The position numbers and the translations under genes were made by a program. A stretch of DNA of 64,000 bases from JAUZRW01 sp034437755 (lineage in GTDB: Bacteria > Chloroflexota > Anaerolineae > Aggregatilineales > Phototrophicaceae). The notes beneath the pieces were generated by a model. It was given only the letters and a program-made list of their open reading frames with translations, did not search any database and was not told the origin of the DNA. Location of the stretch: the NCBI GenBank assembly GCA_034437755.1, contig DAOTTV010000070.1, forward strand, positions 15,748 to 79,747, given 5' to 3'. Below are positions 34,420 to 42,578 of the stretch, piece after piece; within the stretch, counting starts at the first letter, position 1, and each line of letters begins with the position of its first letter.

Positions 34420-37323
34420 TCACCGCGCATTGGCTAATGCCTGACATGCCGGACAACTACCGTCCGGTCGTACCATCGCATAACCAGCTTGCGGATCCGC
34501 GCCGTAAGAGCCAAAATCAACATTCCACACGATCATCATCCGCACGCGCCCGCTTTGCGATGAGAGCGCCGCCGCCTGTGCTAGCCATGCCGCCTGCTGG
34601 CTGAGGGTGACATTTTGCGCCCATGCGAAGCCCGATGGCAAGGGTGGGAAGCCTTCCGGCGTGAGATACCCCAACTCGGTGAAGCACAGGGGACGTTGCC
34701 CGCCGATGATGTTCCAATAAGTGTTAATCATCGTCTGGTAGTAGCGCGTGTAGAAGTTATCCCCGCGCGGGTCGTTGCTGGTGACAGTCGGTGGCACGAT
34801 GCCTTCATTGTAATGGATGCCGACACAATCAGCATACTGCAAAGCGCCGGCGTTGACCATCTCGCGCAGGTAGTTATCATCGTTCCGCACACGTCCGGGG
34901 AAGGCGGCTTCGGCACCTGTCGGCGCGAGCGCGGCGCTAATGACCATCGTGTTCGGGTTACTGCGTTTGATCGCTTGATAGCCGAGACGCAGCATCTCGG
35001 TGTAGGCAGTCCCGCTGATCTGCCCTTCGGGCCACTCGCGGAAGATGTTCGGCTCATTCCAGACTTCGATCGCATCCGCGCCCAGTGCCGCAATGCGCCC
35101 GAGCCAGTTGGCGTAATCGCGCACGTAGGCATCGCCACCGGCGGCGAGGTCGTTGGGGTTGCCGACTGTGCCGACCAGAATCTTGAAGCCGTTCGCCTGA
35201 GCATTCTGCACCGTGCGGGCGGCATCTTCCAGCGGGCCGCCGGGATAATAGCGCACCTGCACCTTCATCCACGTCATGCCTGATTGGCGCATGGCACGGA
35301 TGGCAACCGCGCTACTGGCATTGGTGACATGACCGCCGAGTTCAAATTGTCCGGCGACGATGCGCCCCGCGCCAGCCGGGTTCGCGTTGAAGTTCGTGAC
35401 ACCGCCACCCGTCCCCCCCGCCGGCACCGCCGTTGCGACAATCGGACGTGGCGTGGGGGTCACGGTCGGGGTCGGCGTGGGAGTCGCTGTCGGCAGAGGT
35501 GTGGGCGTGGGCGTTGATTGGAACAGCGCCACTTGCGCCCCACTGCGGACGCTCTCGTCTTCGCGGTCTTCTTGCCGCAGGACAACCGCCGGATTGACCG
35601 CGTAGTTGCCATCGGGCGCGGCAAGCGTAACAATCAGTTGTTCGTTCAAGTCAGTGGTGATCTCATCGACGACTTCGCCCGCCGTGCTGACCAAGCGCCA
35701 GCGGAGTGCCCATTCTGCCGTGACGGGGGTCGTCGGAATCTGCGTGCGGTAGGCATCAATCGCCGCGAGGACACCGGTAGCGCGGTCGTCTTCGAGCAAA
35801 TCATCGAAGGCTACCCCGCCTAGTGCGAAGGCTGTACTCTTATTCATGCGGAAGCGGAGCGCGTTGCCGGTCGTGATCCACATCCGCGCCGTGACGTTAC
35901 CGGCCGCATCGACATAATCGAGATACGGCGTGTTCAATCCCGCTTCGATCCCGCCACGCGCTTGTCGCCCGTCGAGCCGCGCCCGAATCTCCGAGCCCGG
36001 CAGGATTGTCCCCGTCTCGCTGACGTTATCCGCCTCAACGATCACATCCCCCAGACCAGCGAGGGCTTCATCGTAGCCGATTGAGGTATACGTGCCGGCG
36101 ATCTCACGGATGGATTGCGATGTCATGTTCAGCAAGATTTTATAGCGATTGACTTCGCTCGTCGCCCAGCGTGTCATCGCATCCACGAATTGATCGCGCC
36201 CATTCGCGTAGAGCGTCGGGTTGATGCCCAGATTAATCTGGAAGTGGTCGACTGCGGCACCGAGCGCGCGCCAGTCATACGCGCCCGTCTGCCAGATGCC
36301 ATCGACATTTTGTGGCGCAGGCACGACCACTCCCAGCGAGCGCCCGACTGCGTCTAGTTCCGCGTTGAGTTGGCGCATGAAGGCGACGAAGTTCTCGCGC
36401 TGGTCAGGTGCTACGCCGCGATAATCAATGAAGATGCCGTCGTAGCCGTTACTGCTCGCGCCCAGTGCCAGTTGGCGGGCGTGCGTCTGGCGCAGGGTGC
36501 TATTTGCCAAAATCGTGCTGACGGTCTGCGTGTCGATCGCCAGTGCGCGCGGATCGCTGAAATCGCGGATCACGGGCATCAGGCGATAATCGGCATTCGT
36601 GCTGAAGCCACCCGCTAGCCCGCCGGTCAGCGTGCCATCGGCAAGCGGTTGCAAGCCCGCCGGCGTGACAATCGTCGCGACATCGGCAACAGCTGGTGTG
36701 AGGACTTGCGTCACATCGTAGGCAACCAGCACTTCGGGTACATCCGGCACTGCCTGAAAGATCGCCACATGCTCAGGAATGCGCTCGGTGACAGCCTCAA
36801 GGCGGTTGCCGTTGGTCGTCGTCGGGATGAATTCCCACGCGCCCCCTTGCCCATCTTCGACCCAACCGTACATATCCAGCAAATCGGCGCGGGCGTTCCC
36901 CGGCAGGCGCATACTGAGCAAGACGGCAGACGGGTCAGCGCCCGTTGTACGGATCGAATAAACGGGGCTTTGCAGGGCGAGATAATACGGCACGGCATTC
37001 TTGACAGCCGGAATCCAATCGCCTGCGCTGGCGTTCGCCGCTTCAAAGTTCTGGAGCGATACGCCGCTCAAACGTGCGCCGAAGTCGTCCTGCGGGTCAG
37101 CCGCCAGCGTGAAGTTAACCCCCCCATCCGGCGCGGCGAGCGTCTGCCCGCGGGCATCAAGCGTGACGAACTGCTCGCCGAAGAAGCGGTTGTACAAATC
37201 GAACGGGGGTAAAAACAACCCGACGACGACCAGCACGAAAGCCACAAACAAGGTGACGAAGGTCGTCAGCCAACAGCCGATGCCGCGGCTCTGTCGTCTG
37301 GGATAAGCGGTTGTAGAAGCCAT
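34420..37323 (-). CDS. Two-domain glycosidase-like protein: GH18/GH-like plus clan-A domain (paralogue C)
   Basis: A 967-residue protein and the largest of the set. A Cys-containing N-terminal membrane helix (GCWLTTFVTLFVAFVLVVVG) is followed by a ~500-residue region whose centre resembles GH18-type spore-lytic/YaaH domains: NGYDGIFIDYRGV, LGVVVPAPQ, YDWRALGAAVDHFQI. Then a TPTPTPT linker near 600-640, and a C-terminal glycosidase-like domain with AIEVWNEPNIFREWP and CFTELGYLTPEG. The domain closely matches paralogue D. Start ATG 37323 (MASTTAYP) with agagg upstream is preferred to ATG 37338. Two glycosidase-like modules in one chain suggest action on a cell-wall or surface polysaccharide. 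Confidence 0.8.
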   Translation of the reverse strand: MASTTAYPRRQSRGIGCWLTTFVTLFVAFVLVVVGLFLPPFDLYNRFFGEQFVTLDARGQTLAAPDGGVNFTLAADPQDDFGARLSGVSLQNFEAANASAGDWIPAVKNAVPYYLALQSPVYSIRTTGADPSAVLLSMRLPGNARADLLDMYGWVEDGQGGAWEFIPTTTNGNRLEAVTERIPEHVAIFQAVPDVPEVLVAYDVTQVLTPAVADVATIVTPAGLQPLADGTLTGGLAGGFSTNADYRLMPVIRDFSDPRALAIDTQTVSTILANSTLRQTHARQLALGASSNGYDGIFIDYRGVAPDQRENFVAFMRQLNAELDAVGRSLGVVVPAPQNVDGIWQTGAYDWRALGAAVDHFQINLGINPTLYANGRDQFVDAMTRWATSEVNRYKILLNMTSQSIREIAGTYTSIGYDEALAGLGDVIVEADNVSETGTILPGSEIRARLDGRQARGGIEAGLNTPYLDYVDAAGNVTARMWITTGNALRFRMNKSTAFALGGVAFDDLLEDDRATGVLAAIDAYRTQIPTTPVTAEWALRWRLVSTAGEVVDEITTDLNEQLIVTLAAPDGNYAVNPAVVLRQEDREDESVRSGAQVALFQSTPTPTPLPTATPTPTPTVTPTPRPIVATAVPAGGTGGGVTNFNANPAGAGRIVAGQFELGGHVTNASSAVAIRAMRQSGMTWMKVQVRYYPGGPLEDAARTVQNAQANGFKILVGTVGNPNDLAAGGDAYVRDYANWLGRIAALGADAIEVWNEPNIFREWPEGQISGTAYTEMLRLGYQAIKRSNPNTMVISAALAPTGAEAAFPGRVRNDDNYLREMVNAGALQYADCVGIHYNEGIVPPTVTSNDPRGDNFYTRYYQTMINTYWNIIGGQRPLCFTELGYLTPEGFPPLPSGFAWAQNVTLSQQAAWLAQAAALSSQSGRVRMMIVWNVDFGSYGADPQAGYAMVRPDGSCPACQALANAR

Positions 37324-37458
37324 GTAATCCTCTTGCATAAGCGGTTAATTTGCCGATTGAATGTCATATTGTGCTTGCAATATAAAGAAAAATACCGCGC
37401 CCGATTATCGCAGTATTCTTGGATTCTGTGTAGGTTGATTCGAGGCGCGTCAGGTCAC

Positions 37459-37487
37459 CGAGCAAGCACGACGATTGTGCTTGCTCG
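37459..37487 (-). terminator. Long hairpin between paralogues D and C
   Basis: Perfect 11-bp stem cgagcaagcac/gtgcttgctcg with a 7-nt loop, 35 bases past the paralogue D stop. There is no T-run. It may end D's transcript or protect its 3' end. Confidence 0.6.
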
Positions 37488-37521
37488 ATACCAGAGAGCG
37501 CTATCGCTTGTCGGCGGGGGT

Positions 37522-39171
37522 TCAGCGCCCCATCGTCGCACACGCCGGACAACTACCATCAGGGCGAATGATCGCGAAGCCGCCCATCGGGTCGTCGTTG
37601 TACTGGAAGATGTTGACATTCCACACAATCACCATACGCACGCGCCCGCGATTACGCGCCAGACGGATCACCTGACCGAGCCATTGCGCTTGTTCAGCAA
37701 CCGATGTCTCTGATGCCCATAAGAAAGCGGGTGGCAAGCCGGGATAGCCTTCCGGCGTGAGATAGCCCAACTCGGTGAAGCACAGCGGACGACGACCGTT
37801 GACGATATTCCAGTAGGTATCGACCATGCCGTTATAGTAGCGCGTGTAGTAGGGATTGCGCGGATCGCCGCTATTTTGCAGGGGCGAGACGATGCCTTCA
37901 TTATAATGCGCGCCGACACAATCCATGTAGTTCAACGCACCAGCGGCGACCATCCCCGCGAGATAGCGATCGTCATTCATCACGTTGCCGGGGAAGGCGG
38001 CTTCGGCACCGGTCGGTGCCGGCGCGGCGCTGATAACCCATGTGTTAGGGTTATTAGCTTTGATGGCGTTATAGGACATCGCCAGCAATTGCGTATACCG
38101 TGCCGGGTCGATCTGACCGGCGGGCCACTCGCGCGAGAGATTCGGCTCATTCCAGATTTCGATGGCATCCGCACCAAGCGCGGCTAAGCCACCGACATAG
38201 GCGGCGTAGGCTTCAAAGTAACCGGGGTTATTGACCTGATCGGGTGCGCCGACCACCCCCAACAGCACGCGGAAGCCTTTCGCATGGGCATCATTGATGA
38301 AGCCCGCCACCGGCGAGGGATCATTGCCCTGTGCATAGCGCACTTGAATCTTCGCCCACGTCATGCCTGCCTGCCGCATGTAATTGACCGCAGTCGGGTC
38401 TAAGCCGGCGACATGCCCCCCATAGCCGAAGCCACTAATGGGCGCAGTGCTGACGACAGGCGGTGGAACGGGCATCGCTGCCGGCGCGGTTTGCGCGGTG
38501 GTGGTACCGCCGCCGGGCGCACCAAGCGCGAAGGGCGCGTTAATATCGACAATCGGCAAGGCTGCTACTTGATCGGCATTGAGGCTGATATACTGCGCCG
38601 AGACCCAGCCGACCGTCCCCGCTTGATTGATGCCGCGCACCCACCCCACTGAAGGGTCGCGCCCGTCGATGTTGATCGCTTCGCCCGTGCGTAAGCCACC
38701 CACGCGCCGATACTCGGTGCTGGGGCCACTACGCATATTGACGTTGACGGTAGCAGTTGCCGCTGTGCCATTACCAACCGGGGCGCTGACAGCCGCTTGT
38801 CCGGCTGGGGCTTGTGCGGGTACTGATCCCGGCGGTGGTGCGCCGATCGTCACCGATGCTTCGCGCGCGATCACCGGCAATTGGCTAATCTGCGTCGCGC
38901 TGACGTTGAGATACGCGGCGAACATCCAGCCCACCGAGCCATTCTGCGTGATGCCACGCACCCATGTATTGTCGCTGATGCGCCCATCGAGCGCGACATT
39001 CGTGCCGGCGGGCATCACTTCTAGCGTGCGCCATTCCGTCCCTGCACCAACGCGCAGAGTCAGATCACGTTGCACGGTAGCGACCACGCCAACCTGTGCC
39101 ACGCTGATGATCGTGCTCGCCATGAGCACCCCGATCAAGAGACTAATTTGTAACAAGCGTCTTGTGTTCAT
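37522..39171 (-). CDS. SH3b-SH3b-glycosidase-like exported protein (paralogue D)
   Basis: A 549-residue exported protein: signal peptide (LLQISLLIGVLMASTIISVAQ region), two bacterial SH3 domains (ATVQRDLTLRVGAGTEWRTL and ATVNVNMRSGPSTEYRRVG, each ending in VGW..AQY or AAY), a linker, then the clan-A-like domain. Catalytic candidates: AIEIWNEPNLSREWP and PLCFTELGYLTPEG. SH3b domains usually bind peptidoglycan cross-bridges or surface glycans, so the enzyme is likely held at the wall. ATG 39171 has gggg upstream; the earlier in-frame ATG at 39234 is less likely. First in the minus-strand set of four. Confidence 0.82.
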   Translation of the reverse strand: MNTRRLLQISLLIGVLMASTIISVAQVGVVATVQRDLTLRVGAGTEWRTLEVMPAGTNVALDGRISDNTWVRGITQNGSVGWMFAAYLNVSATQISQLPVIAREASVTIGAPPPGSVPAQAPAGQAAVSAPVGNGTAATATVNVNMRSGPSTEYRRVGGLRTGEAINIDGRDPSVGWVRGINQAGTVGWVSAQYISLNADQVAALPIVDINAPFALGAPGGGTTTAQTAPAAMPVPPPVVSTAPISGFGYGGHVAGLDPTAVNYMRQAGMTWAKIQVRYAQGNDPSPVAGFINDAHAKGFRVLLGVVGAPDQVNNPGYFEAYAAYVGGLAALGADAIEIWNEPNLSREWPAGQIDPARYTQLLAMSYNAIKANNPNTWVISAAPAPTGAEAAFPGNVMNDDRYLAGMVAAGALNYMDCVGAHYNEGIVSPLQNSGDPRNPYYTRYYNGMVDTYWNIVNGRRPLCFTELGYLTPEGYPGLPPAFLWASETSVAEQAQWLGQVIRLARNRGRVRMVIVWNVNIFQYNDDPMGGFAIIRPDGSCPACATMGR

Positions 39172-39207
39172 GTGCAAAAATCCCCTATTAGCCATTCCAA
39201 TAGTTTT

Positions 39208-39230
39208 TGGCGCTTTAGGATGTCGCGTGG
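39208..39230 (+). repeat. Solo end of dispersed TIR element
   Basis: Reads tggcgctttaggatgtcgcg then tgg, near-identical to the left end at 63846 and 56694. It lies just upstream of paralogue D and reads away from it. Confidence 0.5.
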
Positions 39231-39392
39231 GCAATATCGTTTTTTATCCCTGAGCATACGCTCAAGGAACGCGAGTTGCTTGTAAGGATGCGACATCCTA
39301 GAGAACCATCGTTTTTCGATGCTAAACGTGCGGAATTGTAGCAAACAGTCTGCATTTGTTCAATTCTAACCGGTGGGCGTTTACCCTACTAT

Positions 39393-39575
39393 ATGCCCAC
39401 AAAAGTTGTCAGGGTTTTTATCTTGCCACCTTTTTGGAAAAAGGTGACACCAAAAACTTATCATTTGTGAAAATCATAGATTTTCACGCTTAAAGTTTTG
39501 GTCAAGCTTTTGCAAAAGCTCGTGGGTTTAAAGGGCAAAGCCCCTTAGGAATTTAACCAAAAACTAAATTGGTCA
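39393..39575 (+). repeat. String of short perfect hairpins (repeat type B)
   Basis: Successive hairpins: caccttttt/aaaaaggtg, gtgaaaatc/gattttcac, agcttttgcaaaagct and a ggcaaagcc unit. Parts (acaaaagtt, acctttttggaaaaaggt, cttttgcaaaagct) recur in the 59.8-60.1 kb block. No protein is encoded. Together with 39172-39392, where I see nothing more than the solo end and a catcg/cgatg hairpin, this fills the gap before the hydratase gene. Confidence 0.6.
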
Positions 39576-39637
39576 ACCACTACGTTGCCAACGAGCGGTC
39601 GCTTGCTTTTATGCTGAATTGCGTTAAACTCTCCTGC

Positions 39638-40450
39638 ATGACTGACATCATCCAACTCGAACAACAAGCGAACGGGGTCGTCATCATCACGTTCAATCGT
39701 CCAGAGGCGATGAACGCGCTCAACCTAGAGGCGATGGCGACATTCAAACAAACAATCATGGGCCTCGTGCGTAACGATCACATGCGCGTGCTGGTACTGA
39801 CCGGCGCGGGTGATCGTGCGTTCTGTAGCGGGGGCGATCTGGTTGAGCTGAGCCAATACCCCAAAGAGAGCGATGCCCAACGCATGATTACGACGATGGG
39901 CGACGCGCTGATTGTCATGGAGCGTTTGCTCGTGCCGGTGATCGGCGCAATTAACGGTTACGCGCTCGGTGGCGGCAGTGAGATCGCGCTGGCGTGTGAT
40001 ATGCGCTTCGCGGATGAAAACGTGAAGATGGGCATGGTACAGATCAACATGGGTTTGATCCCTGGCTGGGGGGCTGGACAACGCCTGATACAGACGGTCG
40101 GCTATGCACAAGCCATAGAACTCCTGTTGCGGGGCGACGTGTTGCAAGCTGAGCAACTGCGCGCGCTGGGGCTGGTCAATCACATCACGTCGGCAGGCGC
40201 GGCGCTCGACCATGCGCTGACCTTCGCCAACCAGATCGCAGAGCGCCCGCGCAAAGTGGTGCGTGCCATCAAGACCATCATGCAAGCCGGACGAGTCAAC
40301 GAATATGAGAGCGCGCTCCGGCTTGAGCGCGAGTTATTTCCGTCTTTATGGGCTGATCGCGCCCATCTTGATGCAGTCGATGCGTTTTTACAGCGCCAGG
40401 CCAATAAACGCAAGCAAACACCGGACGAACAAGACACAGGATCACCATGA
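39638..40450 (+). CDS. Enoyl-CoA hydratase/isomerase
   Basis: Crotonase-family enzyme of 270 residues. Core marks are VVIITFNRPEAMNALN near the N-terminus, the oxyanion-hole segment GAGDRAFCSGGDL, and the second oxyanion Gly in GYALGGGSEIALACD. The conserved Glu positions of hydratases fall near GMVQINMGLIPGWG, where Asn-Met-Gly replaces the typical Glu, so a true hydratase activity is uncertain. It could be a hydratase, an isomerase, or an acyl-CoA-processing relative. ATG 39638 is the best start. It overlaps the methyltransferase by 4 bases. Confidence 0.85.
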   Translation: MTDIIQLEQQANGVVIITFNRPEAMNALNLEAMATFKQTIMGLVRNDHMRVLVLTGAGDRAFCSGGDLVELSQYPKESDAQRMITTMGDALIVMERLLVPVIGAINGYALGGGSEIALACDMRFADENVKMGMVQINMGLIPGWGAGQRLIQTVGYAQAIELLLRGDVLQAEQLRALGLVNHITSAGAALDHALTFANQIAERPRKVVRAIKTIMQAGRVNEYESALRLERELFPSLWADRAHLDAVDAFLQRQANKRKQTPDEQDTGSP

Positions 40451-41220
40451 GCGCATTTTATGAGATGGTCGCCCGCTACTACGATGCCGAAGTCGGCGAT
40501 AAGACGGACGACTTACAGCTATATAGCCAGCTCGCCGCCGATTATGGCGCACCGATTTTCGATGTCGGGTGCGGTACGGGGCGCGTGTTGTTGCATCTCG
40601 CACAAGAAGGTTATCGCGTCCACGGCATCGACGACAGCCAACAGATGCTCGACCGGCTCGACAATAAGCTGAAAGCCCTGCCCCACCTGTACGAGCAGAT
40701 CAGTTATACCGCAGGCGACATCATGCGCTTCACCAGTGATCGCACGTATCGCCTTGTGCTGTTGACTTATAACGCGCTGATGCACTTCCACACGCAGGAT
40801 CAGCAATTGCAACTGCTGGCAACCCTGCACGACCTGACCGCCGATGACGGCATGCTCGTGATTGACCTGCCGAACGCCGGCGAAATCTTCGCCACGCAAG
40901 AGACGGACGCGCTGATTGTCGATCGCCGTTTTCTAGAGCCAGAATCAGGGCATATGGTCATGTTGCAATCGACCAGTTACCTAGATCGCGTCACACAGTT
41001 GATGCGAGTGCAGTGGATTTACGACGAGATCACCGCCGATGGCACGGTGAAGCGTCTCTTTGCCCCGCATGTGTTGCGTTACTTCTTCTATCCTGAACTC
41101 AAACTCTTGCTTGAACGTGTGCGGTTCAGCATCGTCGGGGTTTATGGGGGCTATGAGGGCGAGCCGTTTGAAGATGGGTGCGAGCGCATGATCGTCTACG
41201 CATCGCCCCAACGTGATTAA
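40447..41220 (+). CDS. Class I SAM-dependent methyltransferase
   Basis: A 257-residue soluble methyltransferase. Motif I is DVGCGTGRVLLHLA (about 39-52), the acidic motif follows in GIDDSQQMLDRL, motif post-I in GDIMRF, and the motif IV region in LVLLTYNALMHF. The substrate cannot be predicted. The C-terminal half (RYFFYPELKLLLERVRF) is typical of the methyltransf_25/small-molecule group. It is translationally coupled to the upstream crotonase-family gene by a 4-base overlap, so a joint role on an acyl-type substrate is possible but unproven. Confidence 0.88.
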   Translation: MSAFYEMVARYYDAEVGDKTDDLQLYSQLAADYGAPIFDVGCGTGRVLLHLAQEGYRVHGIDDSQQMLDRLDNKLKALPHLYEQISYTAGDIMRFTSDRTYRLVLLTYNALMHFHTQDQQLQLLATLHDLTADDGMLVIDLPNAGEIFATQETDALIVDRRFLEPESGHMVMLQSTSYLDRVTQLMRVQWIYDEITADGTVKRLFAPHVLRYFFYPELKLLLERVRFSIVGVYGGYEGEPFEDGCERMIVYASPQRD

Positions 41221-41510
41221 GGTTTATCGTAGCGCGTGCGGAATGTATCGAATTCGCCGGATGCGCCTCGCCAACTGGGATCAACCTGTTTGACCTGTGC
41301 ATGGGGTGATCCTTTGTGCAAGAAATCGAGCAAGGCCTGCAATTGGTCGTCCGTGCCTTCGGCAACGACTTCGACCTTGCCATCTGGACGATTGTAGACC
41401 CAGCCTGTCACGTCGAGTTCCTGCGCTTTCAGCGTCGTATGATGGCGGAAGCTAACTCTCTGTACGCGCCCGTGTATGATCGCATGTAAGCGTTTATGTG
41501 TGTCTGCCAT
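41217..41510 (-). CDS. acyP: Acylphosphatase
   Basis: A 97-residue acylphosphatase that hydrolyses acyl phosphates such as carbamoyl- or 1,3-bisphosphoglycerate-type anhydrides. The phosphate loop reads GRVQRVSFRHHT, with the catalytic Arg in SFR and the catalytic Asn in GWVYNRPDGKVE. VQRVSFR differs from the usual VQGVGFR, but Arg and Asn are kept. The gene ends overlapping the methyltransferase stop by 4 bases in convergent orientation. Confidence 0.93.
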   Translation of the reverse strand: MADTHKRLHAIIHGRVQRVSFRHHTTLKAQELDVTGWVYNRPDGKVEVVAEGTDDQLQALLDFLHKGSPHAQVKQVDPSWRGASGEFDTFRTRYDKP

Positions 41511-41624
41511 GATTGTCTAGCTCCTTTCCTATGTCTATCATACGTCGGTTTGCCCCTGTTGACAGTAGGAGCTTTCTCACGTATATCTTGGTCACCTATC
41601 CTATGTTAAGAAATGGGGATTAAG

Positions 41625-42443
41625 ATGCGGTTTGTTCCGTATATTAGCTTTATCATCCTACTCAGTGCCTGCAACGTTTTGCCGGCCGTGTCCCCGCCTA
41701 CCCCGACTCGCAACTTCACTGCGCCGACCATTGCTCCCAGTCCGACCGTCATCATCCAGACATCGGACGATCTCTACGGTGATACGCAGATTGGCGGGGC
41801 AAATAACACGCAAGCGGCTAACCTGCCCAATTCGGGCGCGTTGCCACCGCTGACCAGTGGTACAAGAACAGCCGACGGTGCCGACACGGTACAACTGGTG
41901 CTGGATAACGGCGAGATTGTGAGCGGTGATTTATACACGCAGGAGACCCGCGTCCCCGGCATTCTCTTGCTGGGGGCTAATCGGCGCGCGTGGGGCTTGC
42001 TGCCGTCAGAGATTTTCGCACGAGGGGCGAGCGTTCTGGTGGTCGAAGCGCGGCAGGCGCGTCCGGCTGATTTAGAGAACCTGCTCACATCTTTTAGCGA
42101 ATACCCCGCGGTCGATCCGGCGCGGATTGCTGTCATTGGCGAGCGCAACTTCGCCGATGCGGCTTTGCTGGGCTGTGCGGCATATCCGATTTGCGACGCG
42201 CTCGTCCTACTCAGCCCACAAAATCCCGATACCCTGCTGGACGTGATGCCCAATTACAACCCGCGCCCGATGCTAGTGGTCGCCACTGCCGATAATATCG
42301 CCGCGCAGGGCTTAGCGACCGTCTTTGCCGATGGCTCGCAACGGTTACAGGTCGCTAGCGGCGACGGAACAGCGATGCTGGCAACGAACGCTAATCTGAG
42401 TCCACAGATTGCGGATTGGCTGGTGACGATACTGGCGCGGTAG
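41625..42443 (+). CDS. Lipoprotein with alpha/beta-hydrolase-like domain
   Basis: A 272-residue exported lipoprotein. The lipobox is ISFIILLSAC (Cys near 15), then a Pro/Thr linker to residue ~40. From about 85 onward the chain resembles a small dienelactone-hydrolase-like fold (VPGILLLGANRRAWG, VLVVEARQARPAD, IAVIGERNFADAALLGCAA). The nucleophile elbow reads GERNF rather than GxSxG or GxCxG, so the catalytic residue seems lost. It may be a non-enzymatic relative. Start ATG 41625 follows gggg by several bases; ATG 41613 is in frame just upstream. Confidence 0.65.
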   Translation: MRFVPYISFIILLSACNVLPAVSPPTPTRNFTAPTIAPSPTVIIQTSDDLYGDTQIGGANNTQAANLPNSGALPPLTSGTRTADGADTVQLVLDNGEIVSGDLYTQETRVPGILLLGANRRAWGLLPSEIFARGASVLVVEARQARPADLENLLTSFSEYPAVDPARIAVIGERNFADAALLGCAAYPICDALVLLSPQNPDTLLDVMPNYNPRPMLVVATADNIAAQGLATVFADGSQRLQVASGDGTAMLATNANLSPQIADWLVTILAR

Positions 42444-42507
42444 TCCTTTGAACCTATTATGCCGAACACATAGCATCCGACAAGCACATCAAGCACATGC
42501 AAGAAGA

Positions 42508-42528
42508 GGAAGGGAACAACACCCTTCC
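42508..42528. terminator. Hairpin between convergent ends
   Basis: Stem ggaaggg/cccttcc with a 7-nt loop and a short T run (gaagtttt) on the plus side. It lies between the hydrolase-like lipoprotein and the end of pheT. Confidence 0.65.
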
Positions 42529-42578
42529 CGAAGTTTTAAGGACAACGCGCCTGAGTATTTATAGCATCGTGCTTTTGC

